DNA from: Crocodylus rhombifer
Lineage: Eukaryota; Chordata; Crocodylia; Crocodylidae
DNA length: 64,000 nt
Direction of reading: 5' to 3'
Assembly: GCA_038503035.1 (NCBI GenBank)
Contig: JAVSML010000963.1
Span: 1-64,000, forward strand
Each line of letters starts with the position of its first letter. Position 1 is the stretch's first letter. Positions 37,601 to 47,963 of the stretch are shown here, in pieces. The translations under genes and the position numbers were made by a program. The notes beneath the pieces are model-generated. The model saw nothing but the letters and a program-made list of their open reading frames with translations. It was not told the origin of the DNA and did no database searches.

Positions 37601-40554
37601 TGTATGATCTAAGGAACTGCGAAACTCTTAAAAATGTGATCCTATAACTGGGATCCACGAGGATTTTCAAATCTCTCCTTTCCTAGCTCCTGATTTTCTA
37701 GTCTGCATGTATGAGAGAGCTGTGATCCAGCCTCATACAGCAAATTGCTCTTCCCATGGGTGACATTTATCCCTGTTTTGTGATGGACATGGGATTGCTA
37801 TGTCATAATATAAAACTACTAAGATTGAATATCTTTATGATTGATGACGTGAAGTTATTGTATATTGGACTATAAAGAAATAACAATTTGCTTTAAGAAA
37901 ACTGGTCACAAGTCATTCCTTTTGGAGAGGACAAAACTGCAGGTGCTAAACATGCAACAGGGTTGCTGAGGTAATACAGCACCTGCAGCCCAAGGCCTAG
38001 TCTGGAAGTGGGAGAACTGTGTGATCCTACCCAAAGACAGGGATGATGGCTTAAAATGAGAGGGACAGGAGCGAAAAGGGGGTACATCCAAAGAACTGGA
38101 AAGGAGCAAAAGGGCCCTTGGGCTAGGGACAGAAGTTACATATAAACAGGTATAAGTGATCAGAAACCAGTTCAAATCTGTATCACAACAGAATTTCAGT
38201 GCACATAAACCACTTTCAAAATGGCTGAAACCAGTTTAAGATAAACCTGGGGACATGTAATATCAGATTTAACTGATTTAGGTTCAATCTGTTTATTGAT
38301 TTCCTGTCCCAGGCAGTACCGTACCTAGACTCCTGCTGACCCGAGGTGAACTTTTAGTATCTGGCTCCCCTTTGTCACAGATAATGATAATAATAATCAG
38401 ACACTAGAAAAAAAACTACCATTTTTAGGCCCCTTTCTGTCTGGGCCCTGAGCAGCCGCCCAGTTTGCACATGCCTGTGTCTGGCCCTGGTCCTAGGTCC
38501 CTCCAGATTCAAGTTAACTCCCAAGATGTTTTGCACTTCCCCTGCAACCTCCCCTCTCCCCCCTTGCATAGGCTAACCTAGGCCCAAGCTGTCTGTTTCC
38601 ACTGAGGAGGGAGGTATACTCTCGAACTGGCTTTTGGCTTGGGCAGGCCACTGGCTGCATTTCCAAAATCAGAAGTGAATGTTTGTTCACTTGCTTATAG
38701 GTTCAATCTATGCAGCTTAGGCTAACCTGCAAAGGCTGAATCAATTCAGCCTTGGGCTTTTTGACTGTCTGTACTTAGCCTTAATGACAAGATGAGTAAG
38801 AAATCTTTTGTAATCCATCTGTTTAGTTAAATCAAAAGACAGAGGTTTACTTTTATCCCTGGACCTTAACCCCCCTATTGGTTTTTGAAACACACCAGGT
38901 TATAGCTATGGCTGTTTTGTTTTTTAAATGCACAGGGGAAGATGTACTGCCCATCTGCCTTTTTCTGTTGCAAATTAATTAGTATATTGTAGGCTGATTA
39001 AAAGATAACACCCAAGTCAATTTGCAGCTGCCAAATGAATGCTCCAGAAAAAGATCAGCCAGAGCCATTTGTGAGACTGGAAGTGATTGGGAAAGAGCAA
39101 CACACACATTTCTGACTGAGAAGAGAGTGAATCTGGGGCCTATAGACTCAAGACATTTGAGAACTATTGACCTAAGATATTGGATAGTACTGTAAAACTT
39201 TACAAAAATCACAGCACAGTAAAAAATGAACTCAGCTTCATGCTCCTCCTTCCCTTCTGCTGCCACCAAATGCTTATGCTCTAGTAGGTATAATTAACTG
39301 GCAACTGTTTATATATGAATGCCCTTTACTGGATAATAAACAAGCAATTACTCTTGTTTGTCAGATACTGTATATCCTACAGGGATTCTCCTGTTGCTTC
39401 ATGGTAGGACCCTGTGCCTTTGTAGCTGACTTCTTTCACTGCTTCCTCTGTAAAGTTCCAAGCAGCCAGGGCATACATCATGGAGACAATGACAAAGACC
39501 TAGGCAGCCTCCAATATGATACCTTGTCTCTGATCAAATGCTTCTTTTTTGTGTCAGTTTCACTGGCCAGATGCTTTTTTCCTGTGCTCTTTATTTGATG
39601 TTTAAAACAGGCAGTCTCAGCAGCTTTTTGCAAGAATAAGCGTTTAACCAGCTTCACACACCTTTAACATCTGCCCATAGAAATACCAGTGCAATTTCCC
39701 CAGAAATTCAGAACCAGCAAGATTAGGTATCTGCCTTTTGCTCTGGGTTCATGCCTATGTATAGGTAAACAAAACTGAATGTGATGCCTGCTTGTAACAC
39801 AGAGTCATATCACAACACCATTGACACATCAGTGAAACACTAGCAGTCTCTCTTCAGGAGAAACTGAAGACAGGAATAGCTGGGGATAATGAAGTCTTCA
39901 CTGAAGTATATTAGGAGAGTTAGGTGTGGCACTGGTGCCTCAAGGGATACTGTGAAATCAAGGAAGTTGATTGGCAGAGGTGAGTAGAGACTAGAGCAGC
40001 TGGGTGCACTGCACGCCAGGACTGAAGTGCAAAATTGTAAGGGCATGAAACTTGCTAAACTTCTGGCTACATCATGTCTAGCTGAAGCTGCTGCCCTTTG
40101 TTCCTCCCTTTCATGGGCACTGAATTCAAAACAGAATATATTTAAAGATAGTTTGATACAGGCATCTGGTTTCACAACTGCTCTTGCTTGACTTCTGTTT
40201 CCGTGCAAGTCATATTTCAGGGTTTTTTTTTTTAGAGTTTTGTTAAAGATTAAGAGACAGGCATAGCTTCTGATGTTTCTTTTTTCCCTTGGGAGCCTTC
40301 AGCCTGCCTGTCAGAATTCACTCTTGCAAAAGAACCAGACATTCAAAAGTGTTGCAAACAAACCACTTTCTGCAACACCCTGAGTTGTATTAGAGGAAAA
40401 GACAGTAAGTATATGCTGTTGCACTCTTTCTTTCTCTCATATTCACATTGCATTTTGCTGTGGTTTCCAAGAAATTATCAAGTTTACAGATTGCCTCTAG
40501 TCACTAGACAGGAGAAGCATTGATAGGACTCCTGAGAAAAGAAGTGCATCTAGT
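34605..40554. other. Unassigned intergenic DNA
   Basis: Nearly 6 kb without a recognisable exon. A minus-strand frame of 146 codons (36323-35883) and one of 122 codons (40208-39840) show no known domain and lack exon context. A transposon-like end (aggtatgtctacacta) is visible near 35657, but no partner end was fixed. Confidence 0.4.
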
Positions 40555-40720
40555 TAGAGAAAAGCAAGTGGTGGTTAGGAGGCCTGCACTGTATTCCACA
40601 TTCTGTCATCAACTTTTGGTGTGACCTTGGTTCCTTGTACCTGAGTTTCCCCATCTGAGAAATGAGCATAGAAAAACCTGCCTCTGTAAAATGCCTTAAG
40701 ACCATTGCTCTGATTAGTTG
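40555..40720 (+). repeat. Ancient MIR/L2-type repeat
   Basis: tgtgaccttggttcc, ctgagtttccccatctgag and aaatgag follow the MIR consensus order (gtgaccttgggcaa, cagtttccccatctg) in forward orientation. Confidence 0.65.
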
Positions 40721-41435
40721 GTTGAAGAGGCAGTTTAGCAGTAGGTAGGGCTGCTCTGGCATCCCTAAATCCCTTAATTTCAGCATAGATTCCTATACAC
40801 TCGCCAGGAGAAAGGTTACAGCCGCTGGCCCTATTAATGACCTTCAGTTGCTGTACTGTGGTGTTTTTATTGTAAATGAGGTAGAAGTTGCTGCTTGGTA
40901 CAACCTATAAATGGAATACATAAAAGTGCAAAGTCTTATTATGAGTCCCTGCATCATCATTCTTTTTCCAGAGGAAAATGTAGGTTGCTCCAAGGATTAC
41001 GTAATGCTAATAACAGAGAAAGGGATTGAGGGAGTACATTTTTTTTCCAATTTATTACTGAGATAGACACTCCTGTGTTAGCTGAGTATAGGTACTACAC
41101 ACATAGAATGGAACTGGATTTTAGCTGCAGCACAGTTCCTACTTAAGACAACCCAAAGTGCTCTACAATCACTTGTCGGAAGAGGCTGCTAGAGAATGGC
41201 TGTGCAAGTACAGAGGCTCTTGTTCAATCACTGATAACTAATCCATGGACCTGGAGCTTAAAATGAAGGCTGGGTACAATGTTCATAATAAAACCCAATG
41301 TTATTTCACCTGGTTTTAGAATTCCTTGAAAAGAGGTTAGCTGACATTTTTGCTGACTTCAACACACCATTCATTAAACCAAAGCTAAATATAAGGCCTC
41401 TGATGAAAATTATGCAAATAAATTGATAATTTCTC

Positions 41436-41925
41436 ATTGATTCATAGATTTATAGATGTTAGGGGCTGGAAGGGACCTTACATGATCATTGGGTCCAGAC
41501 CCTCTGCACTTACGCGGGAAAGACTGCTGGGGTCTGATAACTACAGCAAGGTGGGTATCAAGATGCTTTCTGAAGATCTCCAGGGTAGGTGACTGTACCA
41601 CCTCTGGGGGGGAGCCTGTCCCAGACCCACAGCACTTGAATTGTAAAGTTTTTCTTAATGCCCAATTTGAAGTGATTGTCAATCAGTTCGTGGTCATTGT
41701 TCCTTGTCTTCTCTTGGGGTGCCTTGGTGAACAGATACTCCCCCAGGCCCTGATGTATGCCCCTGATATACTTACAGGCTGTCACCAAATCCCCTCTGAG
41801 TCTTCTCTTCTCCAGGATGAACAGCCCTGTGTCTTTCAGCCTCTCCTCATATGACCTGCACTCCAGACCTTTAATCATGTGCCTGGCCCTCCTTTGGACT
41901 CTCAAGCTTCTCCACATTTCTTGTT
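41436..41925 (-). mobile_element. CR1 LINE fragment (minus strand)
   Basis: The plus strand begins with gattcatagatttatagatg and ggggctggaagggacctta, a complete CR1 tail in reverse. It runs to about ctcaagcttctccac, the ORF2 end. The minus frame has the typical RLKDTGLFILEKRRLRGDLV reading with the stop-rich remainder. Confidence 0.92.
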
Positions 41926-43182
41926 AGCTTTTAAGGTTTGCTAGAAAATGAAATTAAACACATGAAATTCTGAGGGTGAAAACCCCATGAATATTATAAG
42001 TGACAACGGTTTCACACAAGAGCCTAAAATGTGAAGCTTCCACATTCACACGTATTATAAAAGAGTATGGGCAATTATGACTTATAGCCATACCCTTAGC
42101 AAAAACTCCAGGAGTTACAGTTCTGAAAGCAGACGGAACATGCCTTCCAGAGATCCATGGGGTGCAATAGGAATGTATCCTTGGAGGCAATCCCTGCAGT
42201 ACCCAGCAACCCTTTAGCAGGGCTAGAGCCAACAGTAGTACTTGCATAACCCTTACACAGGGCCCCTTTCTTCATTGCTCCAAACTTTGTGTAGTCAATT
42301 AGACCTGGCAAAGTGAATATAAAATTGATGTGAAATTCTACCATTTTAATCTGGGGAATGCAAGGACTCTCATTACTGGTTCTGCTTATGTCCCTAGCAC
42401 AGGAGAGAGAGGATCCTCAACTCTGTTCCACCCTTTGTCCATCAAAACAGGCAGCAAACACAAGCTGAACCTAAAATAATAACAACCACATGGTACTTGA
42501 AAGCTTCCTTTTAGGCCTTCCTGGCCACATAGTTTAAGGGGTTGAACTTACTAATGAAATAATTTGGCTAGGACCTGTTTACTTGGTTCTGTTTATTAAA
42601 CTGGCATAGGGGCACTTCCCTATATCTGACCTATATGCTCATTTATCAAGATCAAGGGTTCTCCTGTTGGCTAGCATAGTTAAGGCACACAAGGGACTGC
42701 TGTGGCCAGCATCACACCTGGCCAGCTTTGAGTCCCCAGGTCAGGTGACTAGATTCCCATTTATAACTTGGTTGACTGGGGACTTTGGAGCAGGTCTCCT
42801 TCATACACATCTGAACATTTTTTCCCAAGAGCTCAAGCCTTAGATTCAACTACAGTGGGTGCATCTCCAAGGAAACCAGCAAAGTTGGGCTCTCACTTAC
42901 TAAAGTTAATTTGATCCCTGGGTTATAAATTTGCACTTTATTCCTGTTGGTCCATTGGCAAAAGTTGGACCAGTTGGGACATGCACAGCACTTTTAGGCT
43001 TCACACAGTAGCAGCCACACAAATCATTAGGAGAAAAAGCAGCATCCTTGAAACCTTTCCTTGAAGTGACAGCAATGAGTCTCGTTCACTTTTCCAAACA
43101 ATTCCTAAACATTTGGGCCCAAAATTAGTTGCTCAATGGCATGCTAGGGTGATATAGTTGTAATGGTCCAGGAAGTATGTGA
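41926..43182. other. Unassigned intergenic DNA
   Basis: No exon or repeat family recognised. Confidence 0.4.
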
Positions 43183-43290
43183 GAGACAAGAATTTCTTAG
43201 GGTGTTATCTTTTATTGGATCAATTGTGTTGGACTATATAGTTAGTCTAATAAAATATATCACCTTAAGAAATCCTTGCTTCTGCTTAAT
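43183..43290. repeat. Fold-back of the AATAAAAGATAT-box family, copy 5
   Basis: aatttcttagggtgttatct and tttattggatcaa face tctaataaaatatatcacct and taagaaatcc in inverted order, so two ends of the same repeat lie head to head. Confidence 0.65.
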
Positions 43291-44519
43291 GGAGACAATA
43301 TTCTCAAAAAGGTGAAACATTCAGGAATGGATTGAAGTGGTTCCTTAAATGGAAGTTGCTTAATCAGGATTGTGTCTTGTACAGTTGAATTTATAATAAA
43401 TTAGGATGAAGAGCATTGAATAATAATGAATTTACTTGTAGCTCATTAGATTTCCAAAGTCACAGAAGCCCTGTATGAGTCATAATCACATTTTTTTGTT
43501 GCTCCTTTTCTGCAGCCTCCAGTTAAAAAGAACCAAGTAGAGAAAGGTGGTGAGGAAGCGACAAGACACAAACTTACAGGCTAGAAATTTGATTTATGTT
43601 AAGAATGCAATAAATTGATGGGAACAGTCTTTCAGTTCAAAATGTTTTAAGACAGAAACATTGATGGCTTGTCTTGGATCTAGGATGTTTCCCAATGTAT
43701 TTTTTGCCACTGCTTGGGCCTAAAGAGCTAGTTCTTGTGAGCCTATATTCAAAGAAAGCAGGGTTCCTGGATACCCTAACAAAGGCTTTCTTTGTGAAAC
43801 AGAGGAGTAGCATAGACTTATTATGTGACAGATTAAGTTGAATAGTTTTATAACTCACCCTGCCAAATGTCTGGCTCTTATGAACAAATCTAATTTGATT
43901 CCTGTTAGTCCTAGACACACATTCAGCAATATCATATATTGCAAACTCTTATCTGCAAAATCTAAATTAATCCTGACTCTCTGCCTCCTCCTCCTATATC
44001 AAAGTGCTCTGAAGCAGAAGTGAGAATCTGAGAGTGTCTGAAAAACGGGGGGAAAGGCTTTCTGGTGACTGCCTGCTGAGGGCTGCAGCAGGAAGTAGAG
44101 CGAAGAGTTCGTCTGAACAAAAGGGTGGCGTGGCGCTGAGGAAGATGGGCAGGGTTTTGAACAACGCTTCTCAATCTGTCTAGGCTTGAACGTACTAGAT
44201 GCTGCCCTTGGAAAATGCTAGCTTCTAGTTTTCCCGTGTTTCTTAACTAGAGATAAATAAGAGCAATTCCTGCATTGCAAACAACTCAGAAAGACAGCAG
44301 CAGGTAGATGGGTTTTCATAGTATGGCTTCCTCTTTGAACTCCCTGTGTGGATCCTACCACAGTGCACCTGCCTCGCAGCGCTACTACTGCGGGGCACCG
44401 CGCCACACCTGTGAAAGGCTCTCCTGGCACCATGGGGTCAATACATTAAGATTATCTGCATACATTAAGATTAACCTGCATGCTGGAGGTTTCTGCTCTG
44501 GACACTTCCAGCACACCCC
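43291..44519. other. Unassigned DNA upstream of the REC114 CpG island
   Basis: No exon recognised on either strand. If the human order HCN4-REC114 holds, this is part of the spacer between those genes, but no HCN4 exon is seen in the window. Confidence 0.4.
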
Positions 44520-44591
44520 ATTCCCACAGCTCCAAGCGCGCGGCCCCACAGCCGCCGCCAGAGGGCGCAGAGCCCGGTCGCACCCCGCCAC

Positions 44592-44645
44592 TGCGCCTGC
44601 GCACCAGGAGCGCCACAGCGTGGCCGGGAAGTTGGCGCTCCGTTG
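44592..44645. promoter_or_regulatory. NRF1-, E2F- and MYB-like sites
   Basis: tgcgcctgcgca at 44592-44603 matches the NRF1 palindrome with one change. gttggcgc ending at 44638 matches the E2F consensus with one change. ccgttg at 44640-44645 is a MYB core. A-MYB (MYBL1) is the known activator of many male meiotic genes, so the MYB core is of interest, but a six-base core alone is weak. Confidence 0.4.
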
Positions 44646-44670
44646 CCTCCTTTCTCCCTCCCTCCTCTCG

Positions 44671-44738
44671 ATTGGCCACCGGGCTGCGCCGCGGCTCTTC
44701 CCATTGGCCTCCTCGTTTCCCTCGTGCGCGCTGATTGG
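44671..44738 (-). promoter_or_regulatory. Three inverted CCAAT boxes, 32 and 31 bp apart
   Basis: attgg (CCAAT on the minus strand) occurs at 44671-44675, 44703-44707 and 44734-44738; two have the strong attggcc context. The spacing is about three helical turns, as in NF-Y-bound promoters of cell-cycle genes. The last box is 33 bp before the start codon. Confidence 0.7.
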
Positions 44739-44770
44739 CCGCCGCGCACCCTGCAGGCTCTGAGGCGGAG

Positions 44771-44896
44771 ATGGCGGCCGCGACCTCCCTCAGTAGCGCG
44801 GGCGCGTGGCCGCTCCGCCGCTACGGCCGCTTCGTGAGGCCGGACCCGCCCCATGGTCACGCTGCTACCGCCACCGCGGCCCCGGGCGCCTGGACG
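44771..44896 (+). CDS. REC114: REC114 exon 1 (meiotic recombination protein), coding part
   Basis: REC114 works with MEI4 and IHO1 on chromosome axes to promote SPO11-dependent meiotic double-strand breaks. This exon encodes 42 residues from an ATG in strong context (gcggagATGG). It starts MAAATSLSS, then WPLRRYGRFVRPDPP, which matches the family's N-terminal W-L-RYGRF-P motif, then an Ala/Thr-rich linker ending GAWT. The splice donor acg|gtgagc follows codon 42 in phase 0. Exon 2 joins in frame to give the family's W-x-VLESNEE junction. The linker is composition-biased and not conserved, as in mammals. No in-frame upstream ATG lies close by. Identification is by recalled family similarity, not a search. 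The gene continues beyond the window. Confidence 0.85.
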
Positions 44897-45028
44897 GTGA
44901 GCGCCGCGGGGGCCCTCGCCCGGACTAGCGCAGTTCAGCGCAGCCCAGTGGGCAGGCGGCCTGACCTACGGGGGCCGGGCAGCGCCGCGCCGGGACTGGG
45001 GCGGGAAGCGGTATAACTGTGTAAAAAA

Positions 45029-45155
45029 ATGCACACACACATACATACAAACCCCATATGCACACACCCCCATATGCACACCCCCCCATATATACATATA
45101 GACACTCATGCGCACCCCCTATATGCACACACGGGGGGTTATGCACACAAACACA
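45029..45155. repeat. Minisatellite in REC114 intron 1 (ccccatatgcacaca-like unit)
   Basis: About 130 bp of alternating acacac, C-runs (five to seven C), catatg and cacac, starting 130 bp after the exon 1 donor. The catatgcacac unit recurs at least four times, and a gggggg variant lies at the end. Confidence 0.85.
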
Positions 45156-45225
45156 CCTATGTCCAACCATTCATCACAGTAACTCGGCAATAAAGATGCA
45201 CCTCTCATTGCACTCAAAAGCTTGC

Positions 45226-45321
45226 CTAAATGTGTCACAACCGTACACTGGGCCCAGTAAAAGATAATCACTCGCCTCTTCCACATTTCTTGCACCATTA
45301 GGGCTACAACATTCTGACAGC
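45226..45321 (+). repeat. AATAAAAGATAT-box family, copy 6
   Basis: gggcccagtaaaagataatc, then ttgcaccattagggctacaa and cattctgac, keep the family order. It is the first of four fragments of this family in intron 1. Confidence 0.45.
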
Positions 45322-45359
45322 TGCACATATGCAGCCAGCAAGAGCTTTATGGTCAGGGT

Positions 45360-45505
45360 TTCGTCATCTTGCAGTTGAGTGCCTGATTATTAACCTGATG
45401 AAGGGTTTTTAAACCCGAAAGCTTGCTAAGAAAAATGTTTCCAGCTATTTAAGTCATCTAGTAAAAGATATCAGATTCACCGAAAGACCCTTGTCTGATT
45501 ATTAA
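45360..45505 (+). repeat. AATAAAAGATAT-box family with hammerhead-like fold, copy 7
   Basis: ctgatga at 45395-45401 is followed by one extra a, then a stem (ggg at 45403 facing ccc at 45414-45416, closed further by ttt/aaa), then gaaa at 45417-45420. After that, agc tt gct forms a three-pair hairpin ending in U and then A at 45428-45429. This is the order CUGAUGA - stem II - GAAA - short stem III - UH of a hammerhead ribozyme. The extra A and the lack of a visible stem I make activity doubtful. The copy continues to ctagtaaaagatatcaga and acccttgtctg. Penelope-like retroelements are known to carry short hammerheads, which is why I name that group. Confidence 0.5.
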
Positions 45506-45589
45506 CCTCACACACCTTTGAAGCATGATGTTGGCTGCTATTTTAATAAAGGAGCCTTTAAATTAATGTACACATTCTAATTTATAATA

Positions 45590-45660
45590 ATGTGTATATA
45601 TATTATTATATATTATATATACATATATTCTAATATACAATATAAACTAATATATACTTT
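45590..45660. repeat. AT-rich simple repeat
   Basis: Runs of tatata and attata words, imperfect. Confidence 0.9.
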
Positions 45661-45704
45661 ATCATCCATATCAAATATAAGGATCCACTTTGTAAAAGAT
45701 TCCT

Positions 45705-45865
45705 GTGTTGAGGCAGGGATTTATTTGGGTGATATCTTTGATTGGATCAATTATGTAGTTGGGGTAAGGTTGGTCCAGTAAAGGATACCATTTGAAGAAG
45801 TCCTCCTTGCCTCTCACATTATTTTGGGAACATCACAGCTATAACATCACTCTTGCACTTAATAC
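45705..45865. repeat. Fold-back of the AATAAAAGATAT-box family, copy 8
   Basis: gggtgatatctttgattgga at the left faces tccagtaaaggatacca at the right, followed by cttgcctctcac and a terminal catcacagctataacatcac. Confidence 0.6.
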
Positions 45866-45901
45866 ACAGATCCATCTTTGGTTGCACTGAAATGATATGG
45901 A

Positions 45902-46005
45902 CCAGGCAAGGATTTTTGTGGGTGATATCTTATTGGACCGACTGTATGGTTGGGATAGACTTAGGCAAGCTTTTGAATGCAATGCTTGGTGCATCTTTTT
46001 TACCG
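45902..46005 (-). repeat. AATAAAAGATAT-box family, copy 9
   Basis: gtgggtgatatcttattgga, ccgactgtatggttgggata and gacttaggcaagcttttgaa follow the family order in reverse. The hammerhead-like part is lost: the text reads gtgcatc where the family would have cttcatcagg. Confidence 0.6.
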
Positions 46006-46205
46006 TTACATATTAATGAAATTGGGATGAACTGACACAGATGTTTAAATTGTATACTGTGAGCTAGTTGATGGTCTTTTTTTCAAAAGTGGTCTGGTAT
46101 CAGGACTACTGATCCAATTTGAAAACTTTCAAACTTGGTTAGTTGAATTTAGGTATTGAGATATATACTTGGGAGCTTGCTTGGGTAAGAGGCCTTATTT
46201 TCAGT

Positions 46206-46449
46206 AGGCATGTCTACATATGCATTAATCTGCCATAATTACAGCACATTAAATTTAGTACCTGTAACAGGTACTAACTTAATACACTGTAATTGGCACT
46301 ACTGCTGGCGCACATCTTTTAGTTGACCCGAATGCTCAGTAGATTAATTCTTTGCATTAGTGCATTAGCACAGCTCTCACTAGGATGTGCTAATGCATAG
46401 TAGAATTAGTCTACTATTATGCTTCTAACATCTTGTGTAGATGCGCCCA
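46206..46449. mobile_element. MITE with GGGTGCATCTACAC-type ends in intron 1
   Basis: ggcatgtctacatatgcatt at the left faces gtgtagatgcgccca at the right. Inside are taatgca / tgcatta words and a gtacctgtaacaggtac hairpin. Confidence 0.6.
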
Positions 46450-46588
46450 GCAGAATGAAAGTTTTCAACATGATTGGAAAAAAGCGTAATTTAGGGGTCC
46501 CTACATTTCAAAACTTTCTTTATCTGTACCCTTTATACTGCTAGTGACACATGCTGGGTTTCACTTGTGTGGTTTTCTTGTTTTGAAG

Positions 46589-46678
46589 GTTTTGGAGTCA
46601 AATGAAGAATCAGGGCATCTTATTCTCACCATTGTTGTATCTGGCCATTTCTTCATTTCCCAAGGACGGACAGTTCTG
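46589..46678 (+). CDS. REC114: REC114 exon 2 (start of PH-like domain)
   Basis: This 90-bp exon encodes 30 residues. It begins VLESNEESGHL, continues with ILTIVVSGHFFISQG, and ends RTVL; these match the beginning of the PH-like N-terminal domain of vertebrate REC114. The fold is known to bind partner proteins such as ANKRD31 and TOPOVIBL. The acceptor is a T/G-rich tract ending ttttgaag|gtt and the donor is ctg|gtaact. Both ends are phase 0, compatible with exon 1. The next conserved residues (LEGFSLI in relatives) were not found in the remaining 17.3 kb, so intron 2 appears longer than the window. No stop or frameshift is present. Confidence 0.88.
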
Positions 46679-47850
46679 GTAACTTCTTTAGTTTTGTGTA
46701 ATTTAAATGTATTTTCCTAAGCTCAAGTTAGCATCATTCCTGATTCTGTTTCCCTTTCTCAGTTGAATGTGGTCTTTTATTAAAGGAGAGTTGTACTGAT
46801 TTTATCCAGCTTAGCCCATGAAAACTTGCATAGTGAGAGACGTTTTCTGTGCAACTTATCTGAATAATATTTAGAGTGTATTTTCTTTTGCTGCTTGTGT
46901 TTGCTTCAATTGACAAAATAAATTGTAAGAGAATGACAGCATCTGTGTGGGTGGTGTTACAAACGATGCTATTTTAAAACAATACACTGGATATTTGCAA
47001 GTGTTCAATTTCCCTGTCTGGGTAGATCAGGTAAATATGTAATTAAGTGGAAATGAATAGATGCTTAATATTGTGGAATTACACCTAGTTCTCTTTAATC
47101 GTGATAAAATTATGCTTATATGATGTGGGCAGGGGGAAATGTTTTTCCCAAACTGGCTAATATGGATCTAAACCAAACTTAAGATCTTACACAGATACAG
47201 TCTAGCTATCTTAAAATTGTCTTAGGTCATCATTTTGTAGCCTGGAATATAAACATGACCAATTGATGTCACCAAAACTTCTTTAACATCATGCACAAGA
47301 TACTAGCAAAAGGAGTCTAGCTAGGACAAACTGATTGTTTTATAACAAACTAACAGATCTGATGAGATAGTGAAAAAACAAAGAACTTAGTTTGGGGACT
47401 GCTGTCTTTGGAAGCTGCCTTGCTTTGCTATACCAGGTGTAATCTCCCTTAGTCTGGCTTTCATATGTCAGCTGTCATTACCAATAGCTACTTCAACCCT
47501 CATTTTCAGTTCCTTTTTAAGTATTTTTCTTATAAGAGCCGCTAAAGTCATAAATAGCCTTATTTCTTTGTCTAGGAGCCATAGTAAAGGTACTAACAGT
47601 TCAAGAAAAAGCAGCTTCTCCTGTTATTTTCTCATTCCAGAGAAATGACATAGGACCTTTGGATAGTACAGCAAACAGGTTTTAGATAAACACTCCCATC
47701 ATCAATAAACCACCTAAAATGAAACCCCACAACAACACCCTGTATATGTATGGGATCCTTGCATCACCTGTTTGAGTTCACATAGGATGCTGTGCGCCAA
47801 ACTTTGCCATGACTGTAATCTATATATTTCCTGCTCAGACATCACATGAA
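46679..47850. other. REC114 intron 2, first part
   Basis: No exon or repeat family recognised. Downstream of 47850 the intron is rich in mobile elements, listed separately. Confidence 0.5.
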
Positions 47851-47963
47851 TTTCCCGGGGGAGAATGGGGGAAAGAACCCTAAACAATAAACAGGGACCC
47901 CCTGGGGCGAGGAGCACACAAAGAAAAGAGAAAAGATATAAAAATAACTCAAAGAGATTACTC

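Larger units (their letters stand above)
44520..45010. promoter_or_regulatory. CpG island and promoter of REC114
   Basis: G+C content and CpG frequency rise sharply here against an A+T-rich background, and fall again just after the first exon. The island covers the promoter, the first coding exon and the start of intron 1. No TATA box is seen, fitting a CpG-type promoter. The transcription start cannot be placed from sequence alone. It is likely only a few tens of bases before the ATG, because the last CCAAT box is 33 bp upstream of it. Long open frames on the minus strand here are a base-composition effect. Confidence 0.85.

Noticed and set aside
44471..44860. Antisense gene at the CpG island
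   Set aside because: The arginine/glycine/alanine-rich minus-strand frames are what GC-rich sequence gives by chance; no splice or start signals and no family resemblance.
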